The position numbers and the translations under genes are program-made. A stretch of 64,000 nucleotides of DNA from Mucilaginibacter psychrotolerans (GTDB lineage: Bacteria > Bacteroidota > Bacteroidia > Sphingobacteriales > Sphingobacteriaceae). Below, piece after piece: positions 54,801-64,000 of this stretch; within the stretch, counting starts at the first letter, position 1; every line of letters begins with the position of its first letter. A model generated the notes under the pieces. That model searched no databases. It was not told where the DNA came from and was given only the letters and a program-made list of their open reading frames with translations. The stretch lies in the NCBI RefSeq assembly GCF_004519315.1, contig NZ_SOZE01000009.1, forward strand, positions 62,001-126,000, read 5' to 3'.

Positions 54801-55115
54801 ATGGGCCATGTATCTAAATCAGTCAAAATGAATCGGGATCTTACCCGGAGGGTTACGGAACTTCATAGCAAGGGCTATGACCGCGATTTTAGCCTTACAG
54901 CTACTCATCAATTGTTTTGCGTGCAAAACAATCACATGTTTATCAAAGAATCTACCTCGATTAAATTAATCGACCAGATTTACGATAGCCTTTTCAATCA
55001 ATACAGGTACCTTCATATTGTAGAGTCCGACAGCGGGGAACGAGGAATTCTTCTCCTGAGCTTTATTCATTTTGATGCGATTTCAGATACGAGAATTGCA
55101 TCCCCAGCCAACTAA
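54801..55115 (+). CDS. Small Bacteroidota hypothetical protein
   Basis: This 104-residue soluble protein shows RRVTELHSKGYDRDFSLTATHQLFC near the start and a strand-rich middle. Length and the GYxxDFxL pattern resemble a small Bacteroidota family often mislabelled phosphoribosylpyrophosphate synthetase. No enzyme motif is present. It precedes the antiporter gene by 90 nt. Confidence 0.6.
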   Translation: MGHVSKSVKMNRDLTRRVTELHSKGYDRDFSLTATHQLFCVQNNHMFIKESTSIKLIDQIYDSLFNQYRYLHIVESDSGERGILLLSFIHFDAISDTRIASPAN

Positions 55116-55205
55116 AGATTTTAAATAACGATCAGAAAATTCAAAAAATACAGGCTGATATAGCAGGAGATGGCAACATTGAATATAATTGTATTAAATT
55201 AAACT

Positions 55206-56810
55206 ATGCACTACACCTTATTCCAGTTTCTCCTGCTGCTCACTGCCGTAGTTATGCTGATTATGCTTGCACAAAAGTTAAAAATCGCCTATCCCCTATT
55301 CCTGGTGATTGCCGGTCTTTTAATCAGCTGCATTCCGCATATACCCGCAATCTCAATCAATCCTGAATTGATTTTCCTCATTTTTCTTCCCCCGCTGCTT
55401 TTCGAGGCGGCCTGGTATACGTCCTGGAATGACTTCTGGAAATGGCGGCGACCAATAAGTCTGCTTTCCTTCGGACTCGTGATCTTTACGTCAACAATTG
55501 TGGCCGTTCTCGCAACGGCAATGATTCCGGGGTTTACACTTCCGATGGGCTTCCTGCTCGGCGGCATTATATCCCCGCCTGATGCTATCGCCGCAACATC
55601 CGTACTCAAAAATGTAAAAATCCCCATTAGAATAACGACAATACTGGAAGGAGAAAGCCTTGTAAATGACGCTTCAAGTTTAATCGTGCTTCGCTTTGCC
55701 CTGGCAGCTGTCCTTACCGGGCAATTCTCATTCCATGAGGCGGTGGGTACCTTCATTGTTGTCACATTTATGGGTATTTTTGTGGGACTTGCTGTGGCGA
55801 ATATCATGTATGCCATTCACCGATATTTGCCTACAACAGCCAGTATCGATTCTGTATTTACGCTTATATCACCTTACTTCATGTATTTGGCCGCAGAACA
55901 GTTCCATTTTTCCGGCGTAATGGCTGTTGTAAGCGGCGGACTCTTTCTATCCTACCGATCACACGAAATCTTCACAAACGGCCAGAGCAGACTGCAGGTG
56001 ATTAGCGTATGGTCTACCTTAATAATTATATTGAATGGCCTTGTTTTTATTCTCATTGGCCTTGAGCTCCCTGAAATCATGAACGGAATGAGCGGCTATT
56101 CATTGCCGCAGGCAATCAAATACAGCTTAGCTGTCAGTTTGGTAATAATGGCCATACGGATGATGTGGATCTACCCCGCGACTTTCATTCCGCGCTGGCT
56201 GTTTAAAAACATCCGAAAGTCTGAACCCGCTCCCGGATGGAAAGGATCCTTTATCGTAGGCTGGGCCGGCATGCGGGGGGTTGTATCACTTGCAGCAGCT
56301 CTTTCACTTCCAATGTTCTCCAGCGGAGGGAAACCATTTCCCCATCGGGAGCTGATCATCTTTATAACTTTTATAGTAATTCTCGTAACCCTTGTATTCC
56401 AGGGCCTCACACTTCCATTTATAATAAAAAGTCTTAAAATAACAGAGATTGATCCAGTAACACCTGACGATCAGCAGCTTGCAGGTATACAGATAAGACT
56501 GGCAAAAGTGTCACTTGACTGGCTTCATGAAAAGTACCCGGAAGAATGCGAATCAAATGAATTGATAAGGGGTTACAAAAGTGAATTAGAACATATGATA
56601 GCTCACGCCTCCGAAACTTTGAGATGCATAAGCTGCGGAGCGTCCGGAAAAAAAGAAATTGATCAGTATAACAAGGTGTTAAAAGACATATACGAGCAAC
56701 AGCGCAAAACACTATACCATTTAAGAAAAGAAAAGACATTTAGTGACTCCATGATCCGGAAGGAAGAAAAACAGGTCGATCTTAATGAAACGAAGATTTT
56801 GGTCTGGTAG
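55206..56810 (+). CDS. CPA1-family Na+/H+ antiporter
   Basis: This 534-residue protein has about 12 membrane helices in the first ~410 residues and a cytoplasmic tail with a long charged coiled coil. CPA1 signatures are FLPPLLFEAAW, GGIISPPDAIAATSVLKN and EGESLVNDASSL (the ion-binding helix with ND), and GWAGMRGVVSLAAALS. The tail contains a C-x2-C pair (RCISCGASGKK). It exchanges Na+ (or K+) for H+ for pH and salt homeostasis. Confidence 0.94.
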   Translation: MHYTLFQFLLLLTAVVMLIMLAQKLKIAYPLFLVIAGLLISCIPHIPAISINPELIFLIFLPPLLFEAAWYTSWNDFWKWRRPISLLSFGLVIFTSTIVAVLATAMIPGFTLPMGFLLGGIISPPDAIAATSVLKNVKIPIRITTILEGESLVNDASSLIVLRFALAAVLTGQFSFHEAVGTFIVVTFMGIFVGLAVANIMYAIHRYLPTTASIDSVFTLISPYFMYLAAEQFHFSGVMAVVSGGLFLSYRSHEIFTNGQSRLQVISVWSTLIIILNGLVFILIGLELPEIMNGMSGYSLPQAIKYSLAVSLVIMAIRMMWIYPATFIPRWLFKNIRKSEPAPGWKGSFIVGWAGMRGVVSLAAALSLPMFSSGGKPFPHRELIIFITFIVILVTLVFQGLTLPFIIKSLKITEIDPVTPDDQQLAGIQIRLAKVSLDWLHEKYPEECESNELIRGYKSELEHMIAHASETLRCISCGASGKKEIDQYNKVLKDIYEQQRKTLYHLRKEKTFSDSMIRKEEKQVDLNETKILVW

Positions 56811-56990
56811 AGTTAATTTTACCGTTCCGGCGGATTTCTCTCCTGCTTCGAAGCGTCTTTTGTTGAACTATGTTTTTTTTGAAAGAATCGGCTGGAAACT
56901 GTTGCCGGATGTTTTTGCTGATAAAACAAATAAAGCCACACCTGTTTACGGCATGGCTTTCCCAAAACAGTTATTGTGAATTAATTATTG

Positions 56991-57170
56991 CTATTTAACG
57001 GTATTCTTTTTTTCTGTCACTTCTTTGCGCAGATCTGTAGCCAGTGCCTTCATCTGCTGAAGAGCATTACGCAAACGTGTACCTGCTGCATTGTTGTTTT
57101 TCTCATAAAAGGCCTGGCCTTCCTTCTCCGCTGTTTCCAGCAGCGTTCTTAATTGCTGTAGTTTTTCCAT
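56991..57170 (-). CDS. Histone H1-like protein
   Basis: ATG 57170 to TAG 56991 encodes 59 residues, starting MEKLQQLRTLLETAEKEGQA and containing FYEKNNNAAGTRLRNALQQM, the pattern of Bacteroidota histone H1-like proteins. It is lysine-rich, helical and nucleoid-associated by family. It is too short for many gene finders. A promoter with a perfect -7 element is upstream. Confidence 0.85.
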   Translation of the reverse strand: MEKLQQLRTLLETAEKEGQAFYEKNNNAAGTRLRNALQQMKALATDLRKEVTEKKNTVK

Positions 57171-57204
57171 ATATAATTTATTGTTAGCATAAGTAATTAG
57201 GGTT

Positions 57205-57212
57205 CAAAGATA
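57205..57212 (-). promoter_or_regulatory. -7 element of the histone H1-like gene
   Basis: On the minus strand the bases read TATCTTTG, an exact TAnnTTTG match about 35 nt before ATG 57170. The -33 region is weak. Confidence 0.5.
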
Positions 57213-57580
57213 ATGAATTCTAAATACGCTATTCGGAAACGATTTTCACAGCACTCAAAATCCCAGGTTTATTATAGAAAATCGCAGCCCTATCTTTAAT
57301 CCCAACAACTTTATAAGTCATGCCGCACACCTTATAATATATCGTGTCGAAAATTCAGCTGCTATCAATCCAATTTGATACTAAACCATTCTTATTTCAA
57401 ATGCAGTTCGGTTATCTGCCAAAAAGAGAATTAAACAATTAATTTAAGTATAACACGTCATGGAATCAGGAGCCCGGTTGCTGCATCTTGATTTCCATAT
57501 CAGCCCCTGACAAGTAAATTGAGCATTATTCTTTCCCAAAATGATAGTTTTTTGCTAAATTCGTCATAAAAACCGCAAAA
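57213..57580. other. Intergenic region before the sigma-factor gene
   Basis: AT-rich with no open frame of note. TAAATTCG at about 57556 is a one-mismatch -7 candidate for the sigma gene. Confidence 0.4.
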
Positions 57581-58153
57581 TTGAATCATACAAGCTTAAA
57601 TGATAGTGATTTAACTCTCCTTTTAAGGAAAGGGGATCATTTGGCTTTTGCTGCAATTTATGAGCGTTACAAATTTATCTTGCACGCACACGCATTAAAC
57701 AAGCTAAGAGACCGCACTGAGGCAAATGATATTATTCAGGAGGTATTTATTTACTTGTGGGACAAACGGGAGGCGATAGAATTTAAAGGACAGCTTGCAG
57801 GCTACCTCTACACGGCTGTTCGTAACGCCGTAATAAACAGGATTGCTCACATCGGGGTCAAAAATAAATACATTGATTCAATAAAGGCCTGCAAGGATAA
57901 TTTTAAGGTCGAAACGGATCACCGCATCCGTGAAAAACAGCTTATACAGTTCATTGAAGATGAAATTGCTCAGCTGCCTCAAAAAATGCGTGAAGTATTT
58001 GAGCTGAGCAGAAAACAACATCTGACACATAAAGAAATCGCTGATAAACTCGAACTATCAGAGCAGACCGTGAGCAAACAGATCAGCAATGCCTTAAAAA
58101 TATTAAAAGTGAAATTAGGCCCGCTATTTAACGTTATGCTGTTCATGATATGA
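57581..58153 (+). CDS. ECF sigma factor (FecI-like, Bacteroidota type)
   Basis: This protein of about 190 residues has region 2 (AFAAIYERYKFILHAHALNKLRDRTEANDIIQEVFIYLWDKR) and region 4 (QLPQKMREVFELSRKQHLTHKEIADKLELSEQTVSKQISNALKIL). No ATG lies in the frame before region 2, so TTG 57581 (MNHTSL) is used. It directs transcription of the FecR-SusC-SusD genes downstream when released by the anti-sigma factor. Confidence 0.9.
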   Translation: MNHTSLNDSDLTLLLRKGDHLAFAAIYERYKFILHAHALNKLRDRTEANDIIQEVFIYLWDKREAIEFKGQLAGYLYTAVRNAVINRIAHIGVKNKYIDSIKACKDNFKVETDHRIREKQLIQFIEDEIAQLPQKMREVFELSRKQHLTHKEIADKLELSEQTVSKQISNALKILKVKLGPLFNVMLFMI

Positions 58154-58482
58154 CGGCTCGAAACTTAACAGCAGGTTTTATCAGCTTTTAATAAAAAGTT
58201 CACTCCCGCGCTCGGAGCCCGCCCCCCCGCACAGTATCCGACGGGAATTCCAATGTTCATTTTCTGAAACGACCCAATACCCGGGACTAAGCAACGAGAG
58301 TTCGCAAGACATATGGACACATGTTACTTTACATCAAAGTTTAATTTTATCGAATTACGGCGCATGATGAGCGGTGAATAATTACTATGATATCACAGGA
58401 GTAATGACAACTTAAAAATTAATTTATCTTTTTTCAATTTTCTTCTACCTGTTGCAGCAATCTAACCTGCCTTACTATTTAT
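58154..58482. other. Intergenic region between sigma and fecR genes
   Basis: No gene was seen. It probably contains the sigma-dependent promoter of fecR. A palindrome lies at its right edge (listed separately). Confidence 0.4.
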
Positions 58483-58501
58483 TAAGGTTAACTTAACCTT
58501 A
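58483..58501. repeat. Perfect palindrome TAAGGTTAA-C-TTAACCTTA
   Basis: Nine-base arms flank a single C, ending 7 nt before the fecR ATG. The position suggests an operator or a structure at the translation start. Confidence 0.6.
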
Positions 58502-58508
58502 TGTACAT

Positions 58509-59630
58509 ATGACTGATAAAGAAATAAAAGAATTATTTGACCGCTGCCGCTCTGGCAATGCCAGCGAGGAAGACATTGCATTGCTGGAGAGCTGGTATGT
58601 AATCCGGGATGCCGATGAAAAATTCTATTTTAATGAGAGTGAAAGTGTTCATGATGTAAATCTCGTCTGGAACAACATTCAAAACAATATTCAAAACCCG
58701 CCGGTAAGAAGATTATGGCCGCGCATTGCTGCGGCCGCATCGATTTTATTAATGATCACTTCGGGCGCGTATTTTATGATCAGGAAGCCTTTATCATCAC
58801 AAATCACCGGGGCAGTCGTAACCGATTTCAGGCCTGGCGGTAACAAGGCAGTACTGATACTTGACAACGGGCAGCAGATCCAGCTTAACAACGCGCCTAA
58901 TGGCCGGCTAGCAACACAGGGTGCAGCCAGTGTAAGTAAAGATTCCGACGGACTGCTTGCTTACAATGCTGCGAAAACGGCTAATACTATTCCCGGGCTA
59001 AACACATTAATTACACCGCGCGGGGGGCAGTATCATGTTATATTATCGGACGGTACGCAGGTCTGGCTAAATTCAGCTTCCTCTATCAAATACCCTACAA
59101 CATTTGAAGAAGCAGACAGAACAGTAGACGTTACGGGCGAAGCATATTTCGAGGTGGCACATAATGCCGAAAAGCCGTTTAAGGTTAGGAGCCGCGGCCA
59201 GCTTGTCACTGTCCTCGGTACACATTTTGACGTAAATACCTACGCTGATGAACCTGCAACAAGAACCACCCTGCTGGAAGGACGCGTAAGAATTGAAGCC
59301 GGTTTAAAAAGCATAACTATTAAGCCGGGTCAGCAGGCAGTATACGCTGATGACAAACTTATTGTTAATCAAGCCGATATAGATGACGCTATCGCCTGGA
59401 AAAATGGCATGTTCAGATTTAACGAAGAAAGTCTGGAAAGCATTATGCGCAAAATATCACGCTGGTACAATGTAAATGTTTACTATGAAAACGACGAAGT
59501 GCGCGGAACGGTTTATACCGGCATCATAACTCACTTTGATAACGTCTCAAAAGTACTTCGTATGCTGGAATTAACAAAAAAGGTAAAGTTTAAAATAACT
59601 GGCGATAAAATAATTGTAACGAAACCGTAA
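58509..59630 (+). CDS. FecR-family anti-sigma factor
   Basis: This 373-residue protein has a cytoplasmic N-terminus that binds sigma, a membrane helix at about 72-92 (IAAAASILLMITSGAYFMI), a FecR domain (VILSDGTQVWLNSASSIKYPTTF ... VTGEAYFEVAHNAEKPFKV) and a C-terminal DUF4974 (FNEESLESIMRKISRWYNVNVYYE). It transmits substrate binding by the downstream SusC to the sigma factor encoded upstream. Confidence 0.93.
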   Translation: MTDKEIKELFDRCRSGNASEEDIALLESWYVIRDADEKFYFNESESVHDVNLVWNNIQNNIQNPPVRRLWPRIAAAASILLMITSGAYFMIRKPLSSQITGAVVTDFRPGGNKAVLILDNGQQIQLNNAPNGRLATQGAASVSKDSDGLLAYNAAKTANTIPGLNTLITPRGGQYHVILSDGTQVWLNSASSIKYPTTFEEADRTVDVTGEAYFEVAHNAEKPFKVRSRGQLVTVLGTHFDVNTYADEPATRTTLLEGRVRIEAGLKSITIKPGQQAVYADDKLIVNQADIDDAIAWKNGMFRFNEESLESIMRKISRWYNVNVYYENDEVRGTVYTGIITHFDNVSKVLRMLELTKKVKFKITGDKIIVTKP

Positions 59631-59828
59631 TTACTGATAAACTATTATTAAACCTCTAAAAAAACAATATGAAGAAATAAAGACAAACCTCTGAAAGGTA
59701 ACATGCAAAAGAGAGCGAAGGCGTTTGCCGCGCCCCCGCTCAGATTTTCGCCTGAATGCCTGCCCGGATGAATGATCCGGGCGAAATACCGCTTCTAACA
59801 ATATTCATGTATACAAACAGACAATCAA

Positions 59829-62800
59829 ATGTATAAAAAAATCACCCGTTTTTTTTGTATTTCTCCGGCCTATGTCCATAAATTCCTGCTGATTATGAAA
59901 CTCACGACTGTTTTATTGATAGCTGCATTCTTACAAGTTAGTGCTGCCGGACTTGCTCAGAATATCACTTTTGTAAAAAAAGATGCCACTCTAAAACAGC
60001 TTTTTACTGCAATAAATAAGCAAACCGGGTATAGTATACTGGTATCTGGCGCACACGCAAGAACTGATCAGGTTATCAGCGTAAATTTTCAGAATACTGC
60101 GCTCGATAAAGTATTGGAAACAGTTTTTAAGAACCAGGAACTGGACTATACCATTGAAGACAAAATGATTGTGATCAGGGATAGAGAAAAGACACTTTTT
60201 GAAAAGATCAAAGATGTACTGGCCCCTGACTCAGCTTTCACAGTTACCGGACGCGTAATTGCCGAAGGAGGAAATCCTTTAGCAGGAGCATCAGTAAATG
60301 TTGTGACACGCCTGTCCTCAGCTGTACTGACTACCGGCGCAGATGGCAGTTTCAAATTTTCTGCTTATAAAGGCAGTACGTTAGCCATTAGTTATATCGG
60401 ATATGAAACCTATCGCCTCAAAATAAGAACCGGAGCTCTTGGTGATATCGTTTTAAAGCAAAAAATCGACTCCCTGAAGGAAGTTAAAATCATTATTGGT
60501 TATGGTACAACTACGAAAGTACTGAATACAGGTAACGTGTCGGTTGTTACAGCAGCTGACATCAGTAAACAACCTGTTACTAATGTTTTGCAGGCTTTAC
60601 AAGGCCTGGTACCCGGAATGGAAGTAAGGCAGGAAAACGGGTTTTCAAGCACCCCCTTTTCGATCAAAATAAGAGGTCAGAATGATTTACCTAAACTGGG
60701 GAATCAGGGAGTGAATTCTATAAGCGAACCGCTATACATTATCGATGGCGTACCGATTATTTCCGGTGCTGTCAATAACCAAAACAGGGGAATCATACAA
60801 AACGGCTTTGACAGCCCGGCAGGGGGGCAAAGCCCGCTGTTTGGTCTCAACCCCGCCGATGTGGAAAGTATTTCAATACTGAAGGATGCCGATGCAACAG
60901 CAATTTACGGCGCACGCGGTGCTAATGGTGTCATATTGATAACGACGAAAAAAGGAAAACCTGGTAAAACAGTTGTCTCTGCAGGAGTTTACAGCGGTGT
61001 CAGTCTTCAAACGAAAAAACTCAATTTGATGAATACCGCCCAATACCTGGAAATGCGTAAAAGGGCTTTTGCAAATGACCAGGAGGAACCACAGTCTTAT
61101 AATGGTTACGACCTGCTGTCCTGGGATCAGAATAAATATACTGACTGGCAGAAAGAGTTTTTACAAACAGCTCATACAACTGATGCTCAGCTAAGTATGT
61201 CGGGAGGAGATAAAAACAATACTTTTCGGCTAAGCGGCGGATATAATACCCAGTCTCCCCCTTTTAAGGGCAATTACCATGAGCAGCGCGCTTCCGCTTT
61301 ACTCAGTTTAACAAACAGCTCCTTTAATAACAAACTACAAACAACGGCAACAGCGAATTTCTCATCAACCACCAGCAACCTTCCCGGTATTGACCTGACA
61401 TCGCTTATATTTCTTGCGCCTAACGCTCCTGACCTGTTTACACCTGACGGCCAGCTGAATTTTGCTGGCTGGGAATATGATAATAACAGCAACTACCCTT
61501 ACGCTGCTGCAGCACTGAAAAGACCATATCATGCTAATACCATTAACCTTGTCAGTAATTTAAATATCCGTTACAACATATTGACGGGACTCGATTTTAA
61601 CACCTCCCTTGGTTACAACCTAACGAGGCAGAACCAGTCAACCTTATCCCCCTCCGGTTCTTTCAATCCTGCTTACGGAACAAACCGTCAGGCTGACTAC
61701 GGCACTAACAATAGCCGGACCTGGATCATCGAACCGAGTTTGACCTGGACCAAAACAATTAATAAACATGCTATCCAAACGCTCCTCGGAACTACTTTTC
61801 AGGATATTGTTATCGAAGGTTCGGCCATCACCGCCAAAGGATTTACTTCAGATTCATTTTTAGAAAATATTGGCGCTGCAACCGACTTTCAGACTTCGGC
61901 AAACTATCTGAATACCCGGTTTCAGTCAGTATACGCCAGGGTTACTTACAACTACGACGAAAAATATGTTATTAATCTTAACGGCAGACGAGACGGCTCT
62001 TCCCGTTTCGCAAGCAACCGCCAGTTTGGTAATTTCGGTTCTTTAGGCGCTGCGTGGATATTCAGCAGAGAAAGTTTCATAGAAAAAGCCCTTCCATTCC
62101 TTTCCTTAGGTAAAATCAGAGCGTCTTACGGTTTGGTGGGCGGTGACGGCCTGGGGGATTACCAATATTTATCCAGCTTTAAATCGAACAATAATCCGTA
62201 TCAAAACACTCCTGCACTATTACTTGACCGCTTAGCCGATCATACATTCAGCTGGACAACCAATAAAAAGTTAGAAGCTGCGATTTCACTTGGTTTTTTG
62301 GAGGGAAGAATTAATACTGAACTTTCCTGGTACCGAAATCGTTCAGGCAACCAGCTGGTAAGCTACCCGCTGCCGTCGACTGCGGGGGTAAGTTCGATCA
62401 TTACCAATTTACCAGCTTTGGTGGAAAATAAGGGTTTGGAATTCACTTTACAAACGCAAAATATTCGTTCCAAAGATTTTGACTGGCGTACGACCTTCAA
62501 TATCTCAAGAAATGATAACAAGCTGCTTAGCTTTCCCGATCTGGAAAACTCGACTTATAAAAATGTGTTTGCTGTCGGCAGGTCGATCAACAGCATAGGC
62601 ATGAGACAATACACCGGTGTAGACCCGGCAACAGGCTTTTATACATTCGCGGACGTCAACGGGGATGGTACTGTTGACATGTTCGGGAACAGCGACTTTA
62701 TTTATAAAAACAATACCCCGTCTTACTTTGGTGGTTTAGGCAACAACCTAACATATAAAGGTGTCCAGCTTAGCTTTCTGTTTTCCTTTACTAAACAAAA

Positions 62801-63185
62801 GGGTGTGCTTCGCCTGAACAATCAGTTCCCGGGAGCTTTAAGCGGCGGGCTGGGTAATCAGCTGGTCATCTCAGAACAACTATCAGGTAAACCGCCTCTT
62901 GAAAATTTAACAACGTCATCTTTTCGTATCGACCTGAATGATTATTACGATTCAGATGCGGTGTGGGTTGACGCCTCTTATATCCGCCTGCAGAATGTAT
63001 CCGTCGCTTACAATCTGCCTGAAAAAATTGTTAAAAAGGCAGGGTTCGACAGTTTTCGAATTTACCTCCAGGGGCAAAATTTACTGACCATCACGGATTA
63101 CAAAGGAACTGACCCGGCGTCACCCGGATCGTTTGCTCTTCCGCCCCGTAAAATTATAACAGCAGGTATTCAATTAACATTTTAA
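59829..63185 (+). CDS. SusC/RagA-family TonB-dependent transporter
   Basis: This 1118-residue protein has a late signal helix (about 22-43, preceded by MYKKITRFFCISP), an STN signalling domain (about 50-118), a carboxypeptidase-like domain (about 138-215), a plug (LYIIDGVPI, then ISILKDADATAIYGARGANGVILITTKKG) and a barrel. The STN domain and the sigma-FecR pair upstream show a signal-transducing transporter. Substrate unknown. The SusD partner follows 5 nt later. Confidence 0.95.
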   Translation: MYKKITRFFCISPAYVHKFLLIMKLTTVLLIAAFLQVSAAGLAQNITFVKKDATLKQLFTAINKQTGYSILVSGAHARTDQVISVNFQNTALDKVLETVFKNQELDYTIEDKMIVIRDREKTLFEKIKDVLAPDSAFTVTGRVIAEGGNPLAGASVNVVTRLSSAVLTTGADGSFKFSAYKGSTLAISYIGYETYRLKIRTGALGDIVLKQKIDSLKEVKIIIGYGTTTKVLNTGNVSVVTAADISKQPVTNVLQALQGLVPGMEVRQENGFSSTPFSIKIRGQNDLPKLGNQGVNSISEPLYIIDGVPIISGAVNNQNRGIIQNGFDSPAGGQSPLFGLNPADVESISILKDADATAIYGARGANGVILITTKKGKPGKTVVSAGVYSGVSLQTKKLNLMNTAQYLEMRKRAFANDQEEPQSYNGYDLLSWDQNKYTDWQKEFLQTAHTTDAQLSMSGGDKNNTFRLSGGYNTQSPPFKGNYHEQRASALLSLTNSSFNNKLQTTATANFSSTTSNLPGIDLTSLIFLAPNAPDLFTPDGQLNFAGWEYDNNSNYPYAAAALKRPYHANTINLVSNLNIRYNILTGLDFNTSLGYNLTRQNQSTLSPSGSFNPAYGTNRQADYGTNNSRTWIIEPSLTWTKTINKHAIQTLLGTTFQDIVIEGSAITAKGFTSDSFLENIGAATDFQTSANYLNTRFQSVYARVTYNYDEKYVINLNGRRDGSSRFASNRQFGNFGSLGAAWIFSRESFIEKALPFLSLGKIRASYGLVGGDGLGDYQYLSSFKSNNNPYQNTPALLLDRLADHTFSWTTNKKLEAAISLGFLEGRINTELSWYRNRSGNQLVSYPLPSTAGVSSIITNLPALVENKGLEFTLQTQNIRSKDFDWRTTFNISRNDNKLLSFPDLENSTYKNVFAVGRSINSIGMRQYTGVDPATGFYTFADVNGDGTVDMFGNSDFIYKNNTPSYFGGLGNNLTYKGVQLSFLFSFTKQKGVLRLNNQFPGALSGGLGNQLVISEQLSGKPPLENLTTSSFRIDLNDYYDSDAVWVDASYIRLQNVSVAYNLPEKIVKKAGFDSFRIYLQGQNLLTITDYKGTDPASPGSFALPPRKIITAGIQLTF

Positions 63186-63190
63186 TAATT

Positions 63191-64000
63191 ATGAATAAGA
63201 TATATATAGCAACTCTTTTAATTGCTCTGTTAACGGTAAGCACGGGTTGCAAAAAATTTGTGGAAGTTGCCCCTCCAAAAACAGAGATTATTGTATCAGA
63301 GGCATTTAAAGACTCAGGAACAGCCACATCCGCAGTGCTGGGTATATATATAAATATGCTCAGCGACTTTGACTTCATCAATAGCGGCATAACCATTTAC
63401 TCTGGTCTATCGGCTGATGAATTGCGTGACCTGACTAATAATCCGGAACAAACCCAGTTCCTGCAAAATAAAATACTACCGGTAAACACCTTTATTCAAT
63501 CAATGTGGTCGAACACCTATAAGAATCTGATGCTGATCAATACATGCATCGAGGGTATCGAAAAAAGTAATACACTTCCCCAGTCTGTTAAACAGCAACT
63601 GCTTGGTGAATGTAAGTTTGACCGGGCATTTTACAATTTTTACCTTGTTAACCTTTGGGGGAGAGTGCCATTAGTGACCAGTTCCGACTACAAACTGAAT
63701 GCAGTAATTGCCCAAAGTGATGAAGGCGTTGTGTACGATCAAATTTACAGGGATCTTAAAGATGCCCAGGCGCTCTTACTGCCTGAATATCCTACTTCAG
63801 GAAAAGTGAGACCAAATAAGTGGACTGCTACCGCCCTGCTGGCCCGGACTTACTTGTACCGGAAAGATTATGCAAATGCCGAGACAGAAGCTTCAAAGAT
63901 CATAGATGCCGGTATATACGGACCTCTTCCTGAAGTCGGCAGCATTTTTTTAAAGGATAGCCAGGAAGCGATCTGGCAGCTTATGCCCAGCGATTTTATC
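63191..64000 (+). CDS. SusD/RagB-family lipoprotein (cut by window edge)
   Basis: From ATG 63191, 270 codons are visible. The lipoprotein signal ends in TGC with the lipidated Cys at about 20. SusD-type helical repeats are seen (FIQSMWSNTYKNLMLINTCIEGIE, CKFDRAFYNFYLVNLWGRVPLV, ALLARTYLYRKDYANAETEASKII). The C-terminus lies beyond the window. Confidence 0.93.
   Translation, partial: MNKIYIATLLIALLTVSTGCKKFVEVAPPKTEIIVSEAFKDSGTATSAVLGIYINMLSDFDFINSGITIYSGLSADELRDLTNNPEQTQFLQNKILPVNTFIQSMWSNTYKNLMLINTCIEGIEKSNTLPQSVKQQLLGECKFDRAFYNFYLVNLWGRVPLVTSSDYKLNAVIAQSDEGVVYDQIYRDLKDAQALLLPEYPTSGKVRPNKWTATALLARTYLYRKDYANAETEASKIIDAGIYGPLPEVGSIFLKDSQEAIWQLMPSDFI

Noticed and set aside
56785..56979. 64-codon frame overlapping the antiporter end, with a VPADFSPASKRLL segment reminiscent of universal stress proteins
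   Set aside because: The likeness is limited to about 13 residues; the rest does not follow the UspA fold, and the frame starts inside the antiporter gene.
1..64000. CRISPR array, rRNA or tRNA genes
   Set aside because: No regularly spaced direct repeats, no cas genes, and no cloverleaf or rRNA-like segments were seen on reading both strands.

Overview
The window looks like chromosomal DNA of a Bacteroidota bacterium, most likely Sphingobacteriaceae (Mucilaginibacter/Pedobacter-like). The reasons are SusC/SusD pairs with FecR anti-sigma factors, a Bacteroidota histone H1-like protein, DUF6520 and DUF6428 proteins, Bacteroidota-type promoters (TTTG, 19 bp, TAnnTTTG) instead of strong Shine-Dalgarno sites, and a PRTRC gene cluster. 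Genus is an inference.

Bases 1-16660 form a dense putative anti-phage island. It holds a truncated STAND NTPase with a nuclease-like N-terminus (left edge), a Pycsar-type operon (membrane effector plus two different class III cyclases in tandem), a frameshifted PD-(D/E)XK-like gene, a 1404-residue restriction-endonuclease/NACHT protein with its own clear promoter, an HNH nuclease fused to TPR repeats, and a convergent operon of RES-like protein, 46-residue micro-ORF, DUF4238 protein and SIR2-like NADase. That last operon and the two-cyclase Pycsar operon are the best candidates for undescribed or variant systems.

Bases 16979-25455 hold a FecR-SusC-SusD-TlpA uptake operon without an adjacent sigma factor, closed by a strong bidirectional terminator, with convergent DUF6520 and MauE/DoxX-like genes. 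Bases 26003-31280 are a PRTRC cluster (small gene, ThiF, B, F-like, C, E, DUF932, SSB), a marker of plasmids and integrative elements. A KAP-family membrane P-loop NTPase follows (31747-34272), then DUF892-like and response-regulator genes, two outer-membrane barrel genes and a cupin.

Bases 39024-46151 are an arsenic-resistance cluster: AraC-type regulator, ArsR, DUF6428 with Cys-rich tail, ArsN2, ArsC, a winged-helix protein, an exported ArsC-like protein lacking catalytic Cys/Arg, ACR3 efflux pump, ArsO and two tandem metallophosphoesterases. A near-identical palindromic site occurs before three of its transcription segments and is probably the ArsR operator. Bases 46470-49718 hold a DUF1275 transporter, an illegitimate junction joining a 5'-truncated histidine kinase to a 3'-truncated metallo-beta-lactamase gene, unknown genes and a small gene with a textbook terminator.

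Bases 49824-53419 encode a ba3-like terminal oxidase on the minus strand (small subunit IIa-like peptide, CuA subunit II, subunit I, SCO, cytochrome c). A decayed stretch with a pyruvate-oxidase remnant follows. Bases 54801-57170 hold a small unknown gene, a CPA1 Na+/H+ antiporter and a histone H1-like gene. The right end (57581-64000) is a complete sigma-FecR-SusC-SusD nutrient-uptake module running off the edge.
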